Source: Rhodopseudomonas boonkerdii
GTDB taxonomy: Bacteria; Pseudomonadota; Alphaproteobacteria; Rhizobiales; Xanthobacteraceae
Assembly: GCF_021184025.1 (NCBI RefSeq)
Contig: NZ_CP036537.1
Span: 2,170,001 to 2,234,000 of the forward strand
Reading direction: 5' to 3'
DNA: 64,000 bases
Both the position numbers and the translations under genes were made by a program. Numbering within the stretch: position 1 is the first letter of the stretch; each line of letters opens with the position of its first letter. Shown one piece after another: positions 24,663-33,104 of this stretch. The notes under the pieces are model-generated. The model had not been told where the DNA came from, searched no databases, and worked only from the letters and a program-made list of their open reading frames with translations.

Positions 24663-26555
24663 CTAGCGCTGTCCGCGCGGTGCCTCGATCCCCAGCACCT
24701 TCATGCGCGAGGACAGCGTCGTCGGCTTCATGTCCAGCAATTCGGCCGCGCCGCCGGGGCCGAACACTTTTCCGGATGTCGCGCCGAGCGCGGCGAGGAT
24801 GTTGCTGCGCTCGTGATCGCGCAGCTCGCCGGCTGTCATCACCGCCGGCCGCGCTTCGGTTTTCGCGCGCGGGCCGGTGGCGGCCTGCGGGCCGGCGCCG
24901 TCGGGCAGGTCGATGCGCAGGCGGCCGTTCTGCGCCAGGATGACCGCGCGCTCGATCACGTTCTGCAATTCGCGCACATTGCCCGGCCAGTCGTAACGCG
25001 ACAGTTTGCGTGCGTCGCCTTCCGAGAGGCGCAGATCGGAATTCAGTTTCTCGCTGAGCAGGAAGTGCTGGGCAAGCAGCGGAATGTCCTCGCGGCGGTC
25101 GCGCAGCGGCACGGATTCCACGGGAAACACGTTGAGGCGGAAATACAGGTCCTCGCGAAACCGGCCGCGCTGCACCTCCTGCTTGAGGTTGCGATTGGTG
25201 GCGGCGATGACGCGGACATCGACCTCGCGCGTGCGCTCCTCGCCGACGCGCTCGAAATTGCCCTCCTGCAGCACGCGCAGCAGTTTGCCCTGCAGCTCCA
25301 GCGGGATTTCGCCGACCTCGTCGAGAAACAGCGTGCCGCCATCGGCGAGCTCGAAACGGCCGATGCGGTCGCGCACCGCGCCGGTGAAGGCGCCGCGCAC
25401 ATGGCCGAAGAATTCGCTCTCGAACAATTCGCGCGGGATGGCGGCGCAGTTGACGCGGATGAGCGGGCGGTGCGCGCGGCCGGAGGCTTCGTGGATGGCG
25501 CGGGCGATCAGCTCCTTGCCGGTGCCGCTCTCGCCGGATATCAGCACCGCGGCGGCGGTGGGCGCGACGAGCTTGACCTGCCGCAGCGTCTGCTGAATCG
25601 CGGCCGACTGCCCGATGATGCCGCGCGGATTGGTCTCGATGCGGATTTCCTCCTGCAGATAGGCGTTTTCGAGCTCCAGCCGTTCGCGCAGGCGATCGAC
25701 CTCGGCGAGCGCCGCATGCAGTTTCTCGTCCGCCTCGCGGCGCTGGCTGACGTCGCGGAACACGATCACGGCGCCGACCACCATGTGGCGGTCGCGGATC
25801 GGCGTCGAGGTGTATTCGACCCAGACCGGCGAGCCGTCCTTGCGCCAGAACACCTCGTTGTCGATCTTGTGCACGGCGCCGTCGCGAAACGCGGCATAGA
25901 TCGGGCAGTCGTGATCGGGGTAGTGGCTGCCATCGGCGTGGCTGTGATGCATGATGGCGTGGATCTCGCGGCCGACCAGCTCATCCGCCGTCCAGCCCAG
26001 CATCCGCTCGGCGGCGGGATTGACGAAGGTCGCCTTGCCCTCGGCATTGACGCCATAGATGCCTTCGCCGGCGGCGCGCAGGATCAGCTGGTTTTCCCGC
26101 TCGATGTCCTGAAACACGCGCTCGACACGCTGCCAAGCGGCGATCCCGCCATGCATGTAGTCTTCGGCGTCGGCATCGACGTGACGACGTCGGCGTTCTT
26201 CCAGATCGCTCATGGTGAGCGTGACGAGCATGCGCTCGCCGACTTCGAGCGCCGCGCCGGCATATTCGAGCTGCAGCGGCTGCCCCGTCGCATGGCGCGG
26301 CGTCAGCGTCCGCGTGAAGTAGCTGCCCTTGGCGAGCACGGCCTGGGTGAACACGATGAGGGCCGGGAGCTGCCCCGCATGCAGCGCGCTGATCTTGATC
26401 TCGCGCAGGGTCATGCGGTCGTAGCCGAGCAGGGCGCAGGCCGCGAGATTGCCGTCGATGATCCGGTCGCTGTGGGGATCGAGCAGCAAGGTCGGCTCGA
26501 TGGCGTAGTCGAAGGCGATCAGGCGCAGATCGGGCTCACGCTGCGGCTGATCCAT
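24663..26555 (-). CDS. PAS-domain sigma-54-dependent transcriptional activator (probable cyanate/nitrogen regulator)
   Basis: A 630-residue enhancer-binding protein. Two PAS-like sensor regions (about 12-115 and 150-272, the second with [14 protein letters not shown]) are joined by a short coiled coil (about 273-305) to an AAA+ domain with Walker A GESGTGKE (341-348), the sigma-54 contact loop GAFTGA (388-393) and a Walker B region [13 protein letters not shown]-terminal Fis-type helix-turn-helix ends at residue 630. There is no receiver domain, so the signal is probably a ligand or redox cue sensed by PAS. It is transcribed divergently from the cyanate genes, with a -24/-12 promoter and three dyads between them, so it most likely activates that operon; the ligand is unknown. 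Confidence 0.93.
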   Translation of the reverse strand: MDQPQREPDLRLIAFDYAIEPTLLLDPHSDRIIDGNLAACALLGYDRMTLREIKISALHAGQLPALIVFTQAVLAKGSYFTRTLTPRHATGQPLQLEYAGAALEVGERMLVTLTMSDLEERRRRHVDADAEDYMHGGIAAWQRVERVFQDIERENQLILRAAGEGIYGVNAEGKATFVNPAAERMLGWTADELVGREIHAIMHHSHADGSHYPDHDCPIYAAFRDGAVHKIDNEVFWRKDGSPVWVEYTSTPIRDRHMVVGAVIVFRDVSQRREADEKLHAALAEVDRLRERLELENAYLQEEIRIETNPRGIIGQSAAIQQTLRQVKLVAPTAAAVLISGESGTGKELIARAIHEASGRAHRPLIRVNCAAIPRELFESEFFGHVRGAFTGAVRDRIGRFELADGGTLFLDEVGEIPLELQGKLLRVLQEGNFERVGEERTREVDVRVIAATNRNLKQEVQRGRFREDLYFRLNVFPVESVPLRDRREDIPLLAQHFLLSEKLNSDLRLSEGDARKLSRYDWPGNVRELQNVIERAVILAQNGRLRIDLPDGAGPQAATGPRAKTEARPAVMTAGELRDHERSNILAALGATSGKVFGPGGAAELLDMKPTTLSSRMKVLGIEAPRGQR

Positions 26556-26564
26556 GATGGGCTC

Positions 26565-26613
26565 CGAGATTTCGTAATTGAGCTACGAAATTTCGTGTAG
26601 CACGAAATCTCGT
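26565..26613. promoter_or_regulatory. Three palindromic activator sites (ACGAAATYTCGT)
   Basis: CGAGATTTCGT (26565-26575), the perfect dyad ACGAAATTTCGT (26585-26596) and ACGAAATCTCGT (26602-26613) are variants of one 12-base palindrome. They start 10 bases upstream of the activator ATG and lie 60-108 bases before the -24 element of the opposing operon, a suitable place for upstream activating sequences. Repression of the activator gene itself is also possible. Confidence 0.72.
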
Positions 26614-26672
26614 AATGGCCAATGAAGGGCAGAAATGCCTGCGACACCTGGACTTCTCGGCACCGCCGGGGC

Positions 26673-26688
26673 TGGCACACTCCTTGAA
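26673..26688 (+). promoter_or_regulatory. Sigma-54 (-24/-12) promoter of the cyanate operon
   Basis: TGGCACACTCCTTGAA matches the -24/-12 consensus TGGCACG-N4-TTGC(A/T) with exact GG-to-GC spacing; the deviations are A for G at position 7 and GA for GC at -12. It lies 33 bases before the ATG at 26721, which has the ribosome-binding site GGAGGAG. The adjacent activator with GAFTGA supports the call. Confidence 0.78.
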
Positions 26689-26720
26689 TACTCCTCGGGA
26701 GCATCACCGGAGGAGTCACA

Positions 26721-28100
26721 ATGTCCACATTCGACAATCCGTTCGACCCCGATCGCCGCCTCGGCGGCTGCAGCTGCGGACAGCACGCAAGCGAGGCGAT
26801 TCATGCGGCTTCCTTGCGGCTGCAGTGCGACATCCCGGAGACCGAGGATAAACGCTACGAGGGCGTGATCGCCTCGGCGGTGATGCGTGCGGTGTTCCCG
26901 CAACAGGCCACGCGCCGCGCGTTCCTGAAGTCGGTCGGTGCGTCCTCGGCGCTGGCGGCGCTGTCGCAGTTCTTCCCGATCAAGACGGCGACCGAAGTCT
27001 TCGCGCAGGGCGCGGGCAAACTGGAGAAGACCGAGCTCAAGGTCGGCTTCATTCCGATCACCTGCGCGACCCCGATCATCATGGCCGATCCGCTCGGCTT
27101 CTATGCGAAGCAGGGGCTGAAGGTCGAAGTGGTGAAGACCGCCGGCTGGGCGGTCATTCGCGACAAGACCATCAACAAGGAATACGACGCCGCGCATATG
27201 CTGGCGCCGATGCCGATCGCGATTTCGCTGGGGCTCGGCTCGCAGCCGATTCCGTTCACCGTGCCGGCGATCGAGAACATCAACGGGCAGGGCATCACCC
27301 TCGCCATGAAGCACAAGGACAAGCGCGATCCGAAGGACTGGAAGGGATTCAAGATCGCCGTCCCGTTCGACTATTCGATGCACAACTATCTGCTGCGTTA
27401 CTATCTCGCCGAACACGGCATCGATCCCGATGCGGATATCCAGATCCGCTCGGTGCCGCCGCCGGAAATGGTGGCCAATCTGCGCGCCGACAATATCGAT
27501 GGCTTCCTCGCGCCGGATAACATCTGCCAGCGTGCGATCTATGACGGCGTCGGCTTCATGCACATCCTGTCGAAGGAAATTTGGGACGGGCATCCCTGTT
27601 GCTCGTTTGCGGCCTCGAAGGAGTTCATCACCACGGCGCCGAATTCCTTCGCCGCGCTGACGCGCGCCATTGTGGACGCCACCGCCTATGCGTCGAAGGC
27701 GGAGAACCGCAAGTCGATCGCGGAAGCGATTGCGCCTGCCGCCTATCTCAACGCGCCGCCGGTGGTGCTGGAGCAGGTGCTGACCGGGACCTATGCGGAC
27801 GGGCTCGGCGGCATCAAGACCGATCCGAAGCGCGTCGATTTCGACCCGTTCCCCTGGCAGAGCTTTGCGGTGTGGATGATGACCCAGATGAAGCGCTGGG
27901 GGCAGATCAAGGGCGATGTGGATTACAAGGCCGTGGCCGAACAGATCTATCTCGCTACCGACACCGGCAAGGTAATGAAGGAGATGGGCCTGAGCCCGCC
28001 GGCGACCGCCTACAAGTCGTTCGCGGTGATGGGCAAGACCTTCGATCCGACCAAGCCGGACGACTATGTGGCGAGCTTCAAGATCAAGAAGGCGTCGTGA
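26721..28100 (+). CDS. Tat-exported ABC substrate-binding protein (nitrate/cyanate type)
   Basis: A 459-residue NrtA/CmpA-like binding protein. The first 70 residues hold GGCSCGQHASEAIH and further Cys/His, then the Tat signal TRRAFLKSVGASSALAALS. The mature domain has VGFIPITCATPIIMADPLG, FYAKQGLKVEVVKTAGWA, AHMLAPMPIAISLG and SMHNYLLRYYLAEHGI, diagnostic of the nitrate/cyanate/bicarbonate subgroup. With permease, ATPase and cyanase downstream, cyanate is the likely substrate, though nitrate or nitrite cannot be excluded from sequence. It is the first gene after the sigma-54 promoter. The unusually long cysteine-bearing segment before the twin Arg is conserved in this subgroup as I recall it and unexplained. 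Confidence 0.9.
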   Translation: MSTFDNPFDPDRRLGGCSCGQHASEAIHAASLRLQCDIPETEDKRYEGVIASAVMRAVFPQQATRRAFLKSVGASSALAALSQFFPIKTATEVFAQGAGKLEKTELKVGFIPITCATPIIMADPLGFYAKQGLKVEVVKTAGWAVIRDKTINKEYDAAHMLAPMPIAISLGLGSQPIPFTVPAIENINGQGITLAMKHKDKRDPKDWKGFKIAVPFDYSMHNYLLRYYLAEHGIDPDADIQIRSVPPPEMVANLRADNIDGFLAPDNICQRAIYDGVGFMHILSKEIWDGHPCCSFAASKEFITTAPNSFAALTRAIVDATAYASKAENRKSIAEAIAPAAYLNAPPVVLEQVLTGTYADGLGGIKTDPKRVDFDPFPWQSFAVWMMTQMKRWGQIKGDVDYKAVAEQIYLATDTGKVMKEMGLSPPATAYKSFAVMGKTFDPTKPDDYVASFKIKKAS

Positions 28101-28125
28101 CGTAATGACATCGGCATTTGTTTTC

Positions 28126-28247
28126 ACCTCCCCCTGCAGGGGGGAGGTCGACGATACGCAGTATCGTCGGGTGGGGGTGGCCGAGAGCGCGTCACCCCAC
28201 CCCGGCTGCTGCGCAGCCGACCCTCCCCCTGCAGGGGAGGGTGGAGA
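28126..28247. repeat. Palindromic repeat inside the cyanate operon
   Basis: CACCTCCCCCTGCAGGGG at the left and CCCTCCCCCTGCAGGGGAGG at the right are each self-complementary, with GACGATACGCAGTATCGTC as an internal hairpin. It nearly fills the 153-base gap between the binding-protein and permease genes. Confidence 0.75.
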
Positions 28248-28253
28248 CCTGCG

Positions 28254-29093
28254 ATGACAAAATCCCTTCGCTTCCGCGCCGCCGTCGTATCGCTAGCGCT
28301 GTTCCTCGCTTTCCTCGGCGCCTGGCATCTCGCCACGCGCCAGAGCGCGAGCACCACCACCATGTCTCCGGAATATGCGCGGCTGATGGGCATCACCGCG
28401 ACCCAGGGCAAATCCGCCATGCCCGGTCCACTCGATGTCGGCGCAAAACTCTGGGAGCATTTGAAGCGGCCGTTCTACGATAACGGGCCGAACGACAAGG
28501 GCCTCGGCATCCAGCTCGCTTATTCCATCGCGCGCGTCGGCACCGGCTATCTGATCGCCGTGCTGGTGGCGATCCCGCTCGGCTTTCTCATCGGCATGTC
28601 GCCGCTGATGAACAAGGCGCTCGATCCCTTCATCCAGGTGCTGAAGCCGATCTCGCCGCTGGCCTGGATGCCACTCGCGCTCTACACGATCAAGGACTCC
28701 TCGCTGTCGGCCATCTTCGTCATCTTCATCTGCTCGGTGTGGCCGATGCTGCTCAACACCGCCTTCGGCGTCGCCTCGGTGCGCAAGGAATGGGTGAATG
28801 TGGCGCGCACCCTCGAAGTCGGTACCTTCCGCCGCGCCTTCACGGTGATCCTGCCGGCCGCCGCGCCCACCATTCTCACCGGCATGCGCATTTCCATTGG
28901 CATCGCCTGGCTGGTCATCGTCGCCGCCGAGATGCTCGTGGGCGGCACCGGCATCGGTTACTTCGTCTGGAACGAGTGGAACAACCTGTCGATCACCAAT
29001 GTGATCATCGCGATCCTGATGATCGGTCTCGTCGGCATGCTGCTCGACCAGATCCTCGCGCGCTTCACCCGCATGGTCACGTTTCCGGAGTGA
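28254..29093 (+). CDS. ABC transporter permease (nitrate/cyanate type)
   Basis: A 279-residue inner-membrane permease of the NrtB/SsuC family with about 6 membrane segments. The cytoplasmic EAA loop that docks on the ATPase is near EWVNVARTLEVGTFRRAFTV, followed by ILPAAAPTILTGMRISIGIA. It forms the channel of the cyanate-type transporter with the genes on either side. It starts ATG 28254, 7 bases after a palindromic repeat that may weaken or modulate read-through. Confidence 0.92.
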   Translation: MTKSLRFRAAVVSLALFLAFLGAWHLATRQSASTTTMSPEYARLMGITATQGKSAMPGPLDVGAKLWEHLKRPFYDNGPNDKGLGIQLAYSIARVGTGYLIAVLVAIPLGFLIGMSPLMNKALDPFIQVLKPISPLAWMPLALYTIKDSSLSAIFVIFICSVWPMLLNTAFGVASVRKEWVNVARTLEVGTFRRAFTVILPAAAPTILTGMRISIGIAWLVIVAAEMLVGGTGIGYFVWNEWNNLSITNVIIAILMIGLVGMLLDQILARFTRMVTFPE

Positions 29094-29122
29094 AGGCGAT
29101 GGAGCAGCTTACTCAAGTTTCT

Positions 29123-29244
29123 TGTCCCGGGCGCAAAGCGGCGCGTAGCGCTGCTTTGCAGAACCGGGACCGCACAAAACTCCGGCGTCTGGGGCGGTCC
29201 CGGCTCAGCGGAGCGGCACTGCGTGCCGCACCGCGTCCGGGACA
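29123..29244. repeat. Family A palindromic repeat, copy 4
   Basis: TGTCCCGGGCGCAAAGCGGC at the left, GCGTCCGGGACA at the right, the same architecture as the other three copies but more diverged. It occupies the 166-base gap between permease and ATPase genes inside the cyanate operon. Confidence 0.82.
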
Positions 29245-29259
29245 CGGAAAGAGCGCGTC

Positions 29260-30150
29260 ATGAGCAGCACAAAGTTCATCTCCATCGAAGGCATCGCAAA
29301 ACGCTATCCGCAGCCGTCGGGCGGCGCGACCACGATCTTCGAGAATCTCTGGCTGTCGCTGGCGCCCGGCGAATTCGGCTGCATCATCGGCCATTCCGGC
29401 TGCGGCAAGACCACGGTGCTTAACATCCTTGCCGGACTCGACGAGCCCACCGAAGGCACCGTCATCGTCGATGGCCAGGCGATCTCGGGCACCAGCCTCG
29501 ACCGCGCGGTGATCTTCCAGAGCCACGCACTGCTGCCCTGGCTCACGGTCATGGGCAACATCGCCTATGCCGTCTCGTCGAAGTGGCGCAAATGGGACAA
29601 GGCAAAAATCCGCGCCCATGCGCAGACCTTCATCGACAAGGTCGGTCTCACCGGCTCCGAGCACAAGCGGCCGTCCGAACTCTCCGGCGGCATGAAGCAG
29701 CGCGTCGGCATCGCGCGGGCGCTGTCGATCACGCCAAAAATCATGCTGATGGACGAGCCATTCTCCGCGCTCGACGCACTCACCCGCGGCACGCTGCAGG
29801 ACGAGGTGCGCCGCGTCACGCTGGAGACCGGCCAGACCACCTTCATGATCACCCATGATGTCGACGAGGCGATGTATCTTGCCGACAAGATTTTTCTGAT
29901 GACCAACGGCCCCGGCGCCGTGCTGGCGGAAATCGTCGAGAATCCGTTGCCGAAGGACCGGGCCCGCATCGATCTGCACAAGCACCCGCATTACTACGCG
30001 CTGCGCAATCACATCATCGATTTCCTGGTGACGCGCAGCAAGACGTTTGTCGCCACCACGCCGAACCATGATCCGCGCAATGTGCCGGTGGTGCGGCCCA
30101 CATTCATCGAGGCGCCAACGATGCCGTCTCTCCACAGCGCCGTGCGCTAA
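29260..30150 (+). CDS. ABC transporter ATPase (nitrate/cyanate type)
   Basis: A 296-residue ATPase of the NrtD/SsuB/TauB family that powers the cyanate-type importer. Walker A GHSGCGKTT, Q-loop region FQSHALLPWLTV, signature LSGGMKQRVGIARAL, Walker B MLMDEPFSALD and switch His in ITHDVDEAMYLAD are all intact. A C-terminal extension of about 45 residues (RSKTFVATTPNHDPRNVPVV) goes beyond the core and has no recognisable domain. It is followed after 29 bases by the cyanase gene. Confidence 0.93.
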   Translation: MSSTKFISIEGIAKRYPQPSGGATTIFENLWLSLAPGEFGCIIGHSGCGKTTVLNILAGLDEPTEGTVIVDGQAISGTSLDRAVIFQSHALLPWLTVMGNIAYAVSSKWRKWDKAKIRAHAQTFIDKVGLTGSEHKRPSELSGGMKQRVGIARALSITPKIMLMDEPFSALDALTRGTLQDEVRRVTLETGQTTFMITHDVDEAMYLADKIFLMTNGPGAVLAEIVENPLPKDRARIDLHKHPHYYALRNHIIDFLVTRSKTFVATTPNHDPRNVPVVRPTFIEAPTMPSLHSAVR

Positions 30151-30179
30151 CAACTGCAAGACCCCGAAGGAGAACTGCC

Positions 30180-30668
30180 ATGCTGCGATCCGACCTCACC
30201 GAAAAGCTGCTCGACATCAAGCGCGAGAAGGAATGGACCTGGAAATATATCTGCGAGAAGATCGGCGGCTATTCCGACGTGCTGATTGTCGGCGCCATTC
30301 TCGGCAACATGAAGCTGACCAAGCCGCAGGCCGCCAATGCCGGTGAGCTGTTCGGGCTCTCCAAGGCCGAAACCGCGATGCTCAACGAAATTCCGATGCG
30401 CGCCGAGACCATGCAGATGCCGCCGCAGGACCCGCTGATCTATCGCTTCTATGAAATGGTGATGGTGAACGGGCCGGCCTGGAAGATGCTGATCGAAGAG
30501 GAATTCGGCGACGGCATCATGTCGGCGATCGATTTCGACTTCGATTTCGAGCGCGTCGCCAACCCGAAGGGCGACCGCGTGAAGATCACGATGTCGGGCA
30601 AGTTCCTGCCCTACAAGTATTATGGCGCGAGCGGCAACGTGCCGGAATATGGGTATAAAGAGGACTGA
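30180..30668 (+). CDS. cynS: Cyanase (cyanate hydratase)
   Basis: Decomposes cyanate with bicarbonate to ammonia and CO2, supplying nitrogen and detoxifying cyanate; a cytosolic decamer in E. coli. The 162-residue length fits the family (156 in E. coli). The catalytic residues align at a constant offset of 7: Arg89 and Glu92 in YRFYEM, and Ser115 in IMSAIDF. The N-terminal helix bundle (EKEWTWKYICEKIGGYS) is the usual helix-turn-helix-like part. A short C-terminal extension (YGASGNVPEYGYKED) goes beyond the E. coli end. It is the last gene of the sigma-54-driven transport operon and its presence is the main argument that the transporter carries cyanate. Confidence 0.97.
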   Translation: MLRSDLTEKLLDIKREKEWTWKYICEKIGGYSDVLIVGAILGNMKLTKPQAANAGELFGLSKAETAMLNEIPMRAETMQMPPQDPLIYRFYEMVMVNGPAWKMLIEEEFGDGIMSAIDFDFDFERVANPKGDRVKITMSGKFLPYKYYGASGNVPEYGYKED

Positions 30669-30672
30669 GGCG

Positions 30673-30757
30673 CGTAGCGGATGAGGCGAAGCCGTCCGCC
30701 GCTGAGTTTCAACTTCGAACTCGGCCGGCGGATGACGCTGCGCTCATCCGCCCTACG
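30673..30757. repeat. Family B palindromic repeat, copy 2
   Basis: CGTAGCGGATGAGGCGAAGC at the left is complemented by GCTGCGCTCATCCGCCCTACG at the right. It follows the cynS stop by 4 bases and may serve as its terminator. Confidence 0.82.
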
Positions 30758-30871
30758 GTCTGGGCTATGGTCGGGGATATTCCGGAAACGCATCGTTTCC
30801 ATGCTTGTGCTGTTCCTTCGACGAAAAGCGCCTAGATAGGTCTCAGCATACTCACCCCGAGACCTGTCGCC

Positions 30872-31891
30872 ATGAAGAAAATCGGTTTTCTCTCCTTCGG
30901 CCACTGGACGCCGTCGGCCTCGTCGCAGACGCGCTCGGCTGGCGATGCGCTGCTGCAATCCATCGATCTCGCCGTCGCGGCCGAGGAGCTGGGCGCTGAC
31001 GGTGCCTATGTCCGCGTGCATCATTTCGCACGCCAGCTCGCTGCGCCATTTCCGTTGCTCGCCGCTATCGGCGCGCGCACGAAGAAGATCGAGATCGGCA
31101 CCGCCGTGATCGACATGCGTTACGAGAACCCGCTCTATATGGCGGAGGATGCCGGTGCTGCGGATCTGATCTCCGGCGGCCGGCTCCAGCTCGGCATTTC
31201 GCGCGGCTCGCCGGAGCAGGTGATCGAGGGCTACCGCTATTTCGGCTACGCGCCGGCGGAAGGCCAGACCGATGCCGACATGGCCCGCAAGCACACCGAA
31301 GTGTTTCTCGACGTGCTGAAGGGCAAGGGCTTTGCGCAGCCGAATCCGGCGCCGATGTTTCCGAACCCGCCGGGGCCGTTGCGGCTGGAACCGCATAGCG
31401 AGGGATTGCGCGAGCGCATCTGGTGGGGCGCCGCGACCAATGCGACCGCGGAATGGGCGGCCAAGATGGGCATGAACCTGCAATCTTCGACACTGAAGAT
31501 CGACGAGAGCGGCAAGCCGTTCCATGTGCAGCAGGCCGAGCAGATCCGGCTCTATCGCGACGCCTGGAAGGCGGCAGGACATGCGGGCACCCCGCGCGTG
31601 TCGGTGAGCCGCAGTATCTTCGCGCTGGTGAACGATGAGGACCGCATGTATTTCGGCCGCTCGGGCGATGAGGACAAGGTGGGCATGCTGAGCGCCACTG
31701 AACGCGCCATCTTCGGCCGCAGTTTTGCGGCGGAGCCGGACAGGCTGATCGACCAGCTCAAGGGCGACGAGGCAATTGCTGAGGCCGATACGCTGCTCCT
31801 GACGGTGCCGAACCAGCTCGGCGTCGACTACAACGCCCATGTGATCGAGGCCATCCTCAAGCATGTGGCGCCCGGGATGGGATGGCGGTGA
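30872..31891 (+). CDS. Luciferase-like (LLM class) flavin-dependent monooxygenase
   Basis: A 339-residue TIM-barrel protein of the bacterial luciferase superfamily that uses reduced flavin and oxygen on an unknown substrate. Typical segments are MKKIGFLSFGHWTPSASS, AEELGADGAYVRVHHFA, KIEIGTAVIDMRYENPLYMAEDAGAADLISGGRLQLGISRG (read in parts) and AATNATAEWAAKMG. It stands alone, with palindromic repeats on both sides, so context gives no pathway. The assignment to the superfamily is firm, the substrate is not. Confidence 0.9.
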   Translation: MKKIGFLSFGHWTPSASSQTRSAGDALLQSIDLAVAAEELGADGAYVRVHHFARQLAAPFPLLAAIGARTKKIEIGTAVIDMRYENPLYMAEDAGAADLISGGRLQLGISRGSPEQVIEGYRYFGYAPAEGQTDADMARKHTEVFLDVLKGKGFAQPNPAPMFPNPPGPLRLEPHSEGLRERIWWGAATNATAEWAAKMGMNLQSSTLKIDESGKPFHVQQAEQIRLYRDAWKAAGHAGTPRVSVSRSIFALVNDEDRMYFGRSGDEDKVGMLSATERAIFGRSFAAEPDRLIDQLKGDEAIAEADTLLLTVPNQLGVDYNAHVIEAILKHVAPGMGWR

Positions 31892-31898
31892 GCTTTTG

Positions 31899-32063
31899 AC
31901 CTCTCCCCGCTTGCGGGGAGAGGTCGCCTTTCGCATGCGAAGCATGTGGAAGGCGGGTGAGGGGGACTCTCCATGGGCTCCGAATTCACGGAGAGTCCCC
32001 CTCATCCGACCCGGCGTCGCTGCGCTATGCCGGGCCACCTTCTCCCCGCATGCGGGGAGAAGG
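31899..32063. repeat. Palindromic repeat between convergent genes
   Basis: ACCTCTCCCCGCTTGCGGGG at the left and CTCCCCGCATGCGGGGAGA at the right are self-complementary. GGGGGACTCTCCATGG and its complement around GAATTCACGGAGAGTCCCCC form a central hairpin. It resembles the element at 28126 in plan, though not in sequence detail. Confidence 0.75.
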
Positions 32064-32065
32064 AA

Positions 32066-33091
32066 TCACTTCGTAAACCCCGCCTTCCTGATCAGATCCA
32101 CTGCCGCCTTCTGCGCGGTGGCGATCTGATCGATCGGACGGTCGTCGATGGGGAAGCTGCCGATGCCGGTGACGATGGCGGCGCGTTCACCGGTCTTCGT
32201 CACCGGATATTCGAGCTCCGCTGCGGCGAAAAGTTGTTGCGCTTCGTCGGTGACGAGGAACTCCACGAACTTCAGCGCCGCCGCCTTGTGCGGCGTGTAT
32301 TTCGCGATCCCCACCGCTGTCACATTCATATGCGTGCCGCGATTGCGGAAGACGGTCGGTACGGCCTTCACCTTGTCCGCATCGGCCTTCCAGTCGGCGC
32401 CCTCGCGGCCGTCGCGGAGCTGCGCCAGCGCCACGGTGTTGGCGATACCGATTTCGCAGCGGCCCTGCGCGATCCGGCGGATCACGTCGTTGTCCTTGCC
32501 CTCGGGGAGTCCGGCGAGATTGGCCTTCAGGCCTTTCAGCCACGTCTCGGTGGCCGGGGCGCCGTTGTGGAGCAGAAAGGCGGCGACGAGCGCCACATTG
32601 TTCTGATGCAGCACCGTGCGCATGCAGAGCTTGCCGCGCCATTCGGGCCTTGCCAGATCCTCGTAGGTGATCGAGGACAGCGCGCTGTCGCTCCGTGCCA
32701 CCACCACGCGCGGGCGCATGGCGATGCCGAACCACATGTTGCCGCGGTCGCGCAGCGCGGACGGGATGGCTTTTTCGAGCGCCGCTGACTTGACCGGCTG
32801 GGTGAGGCCGAGCGTTGCGAATTGCGAGGCCTTGTCGAGACCGATGGTGAGCAGCACATCGGCCGGCGAGGCCTTGCCTTCGCCGGTCACGCGTTTGCTG
32901 AGATTGTCTTCGATGAAGGTGGTGTTGACCGTAATCCCGGTCGATTTGAAGAACGCGTCGGTGACGGGCTTCACCAGCGCGGCTTCGCGCGTCGTATAGA
33001 GATTGAGTTCCTCGGCTGACACCGCCGAGGACAGAAGCGTTGCACCGATCGCAAGCAGGAGGGTGGGAAGCTTCCGGTGTCTTGCTTGCAT
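32066..33091 (-). CDS. Iron(III)-type ABC substrate-binding protein
   Basis: A 341-residue periplasmic protein of the FbpA/FutA class. The signal peptide ends about residue 26 (LLLAIGATLLSSAVSAEE). The mature start LNLYTTREAALVKPVTDAF is typical of ferric-binding proteins, and GKASPADVLLTIGLDKASQF and VTAVGIAKYTPHKAAALKFVEF also match. No permease or ATPase gene is adjacent. It lies 13 bases downstream of the TonB-dependent receptor gene on the same strand, so the pair is probably one transcript for iron or siderophore uptake. Regulation by an iron regulator is expected, but I could not identify a convincing box. Confidence 0.88.
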   Translation of the reverse strand: MQARHRKLPTLLLAIGATLLSSAVSAEELNLYTTREAALVKPVTDAFFKSTGITVNTTFIEDNLSKRVTGEGKASPADVLLTIGLDKASQFATLGLTQPVKSAALEKAIPSALRDRGNMWFGIAMRPRVVVARSDSALSSITYEDLARPEWRGKLCMRTVLHQNNVALVAAFLLHNGAPATETWLKGLKANLAGLPEGKDNDVIRRIAQGRCEIGIANTVALAQLRDGREGADWKADADKVKAVPTVFRNRGTHMNVTAVGIAKYTPHKAAALKFVEFLVTDEAQQLFAAAELEYPVTKTGERAAIVTGIGSFPIDDRPIDQIATAQKAAVDLIRKAGFTK

Positions 33092-33104
33092 CTTGCGCCT
33101 CAGG

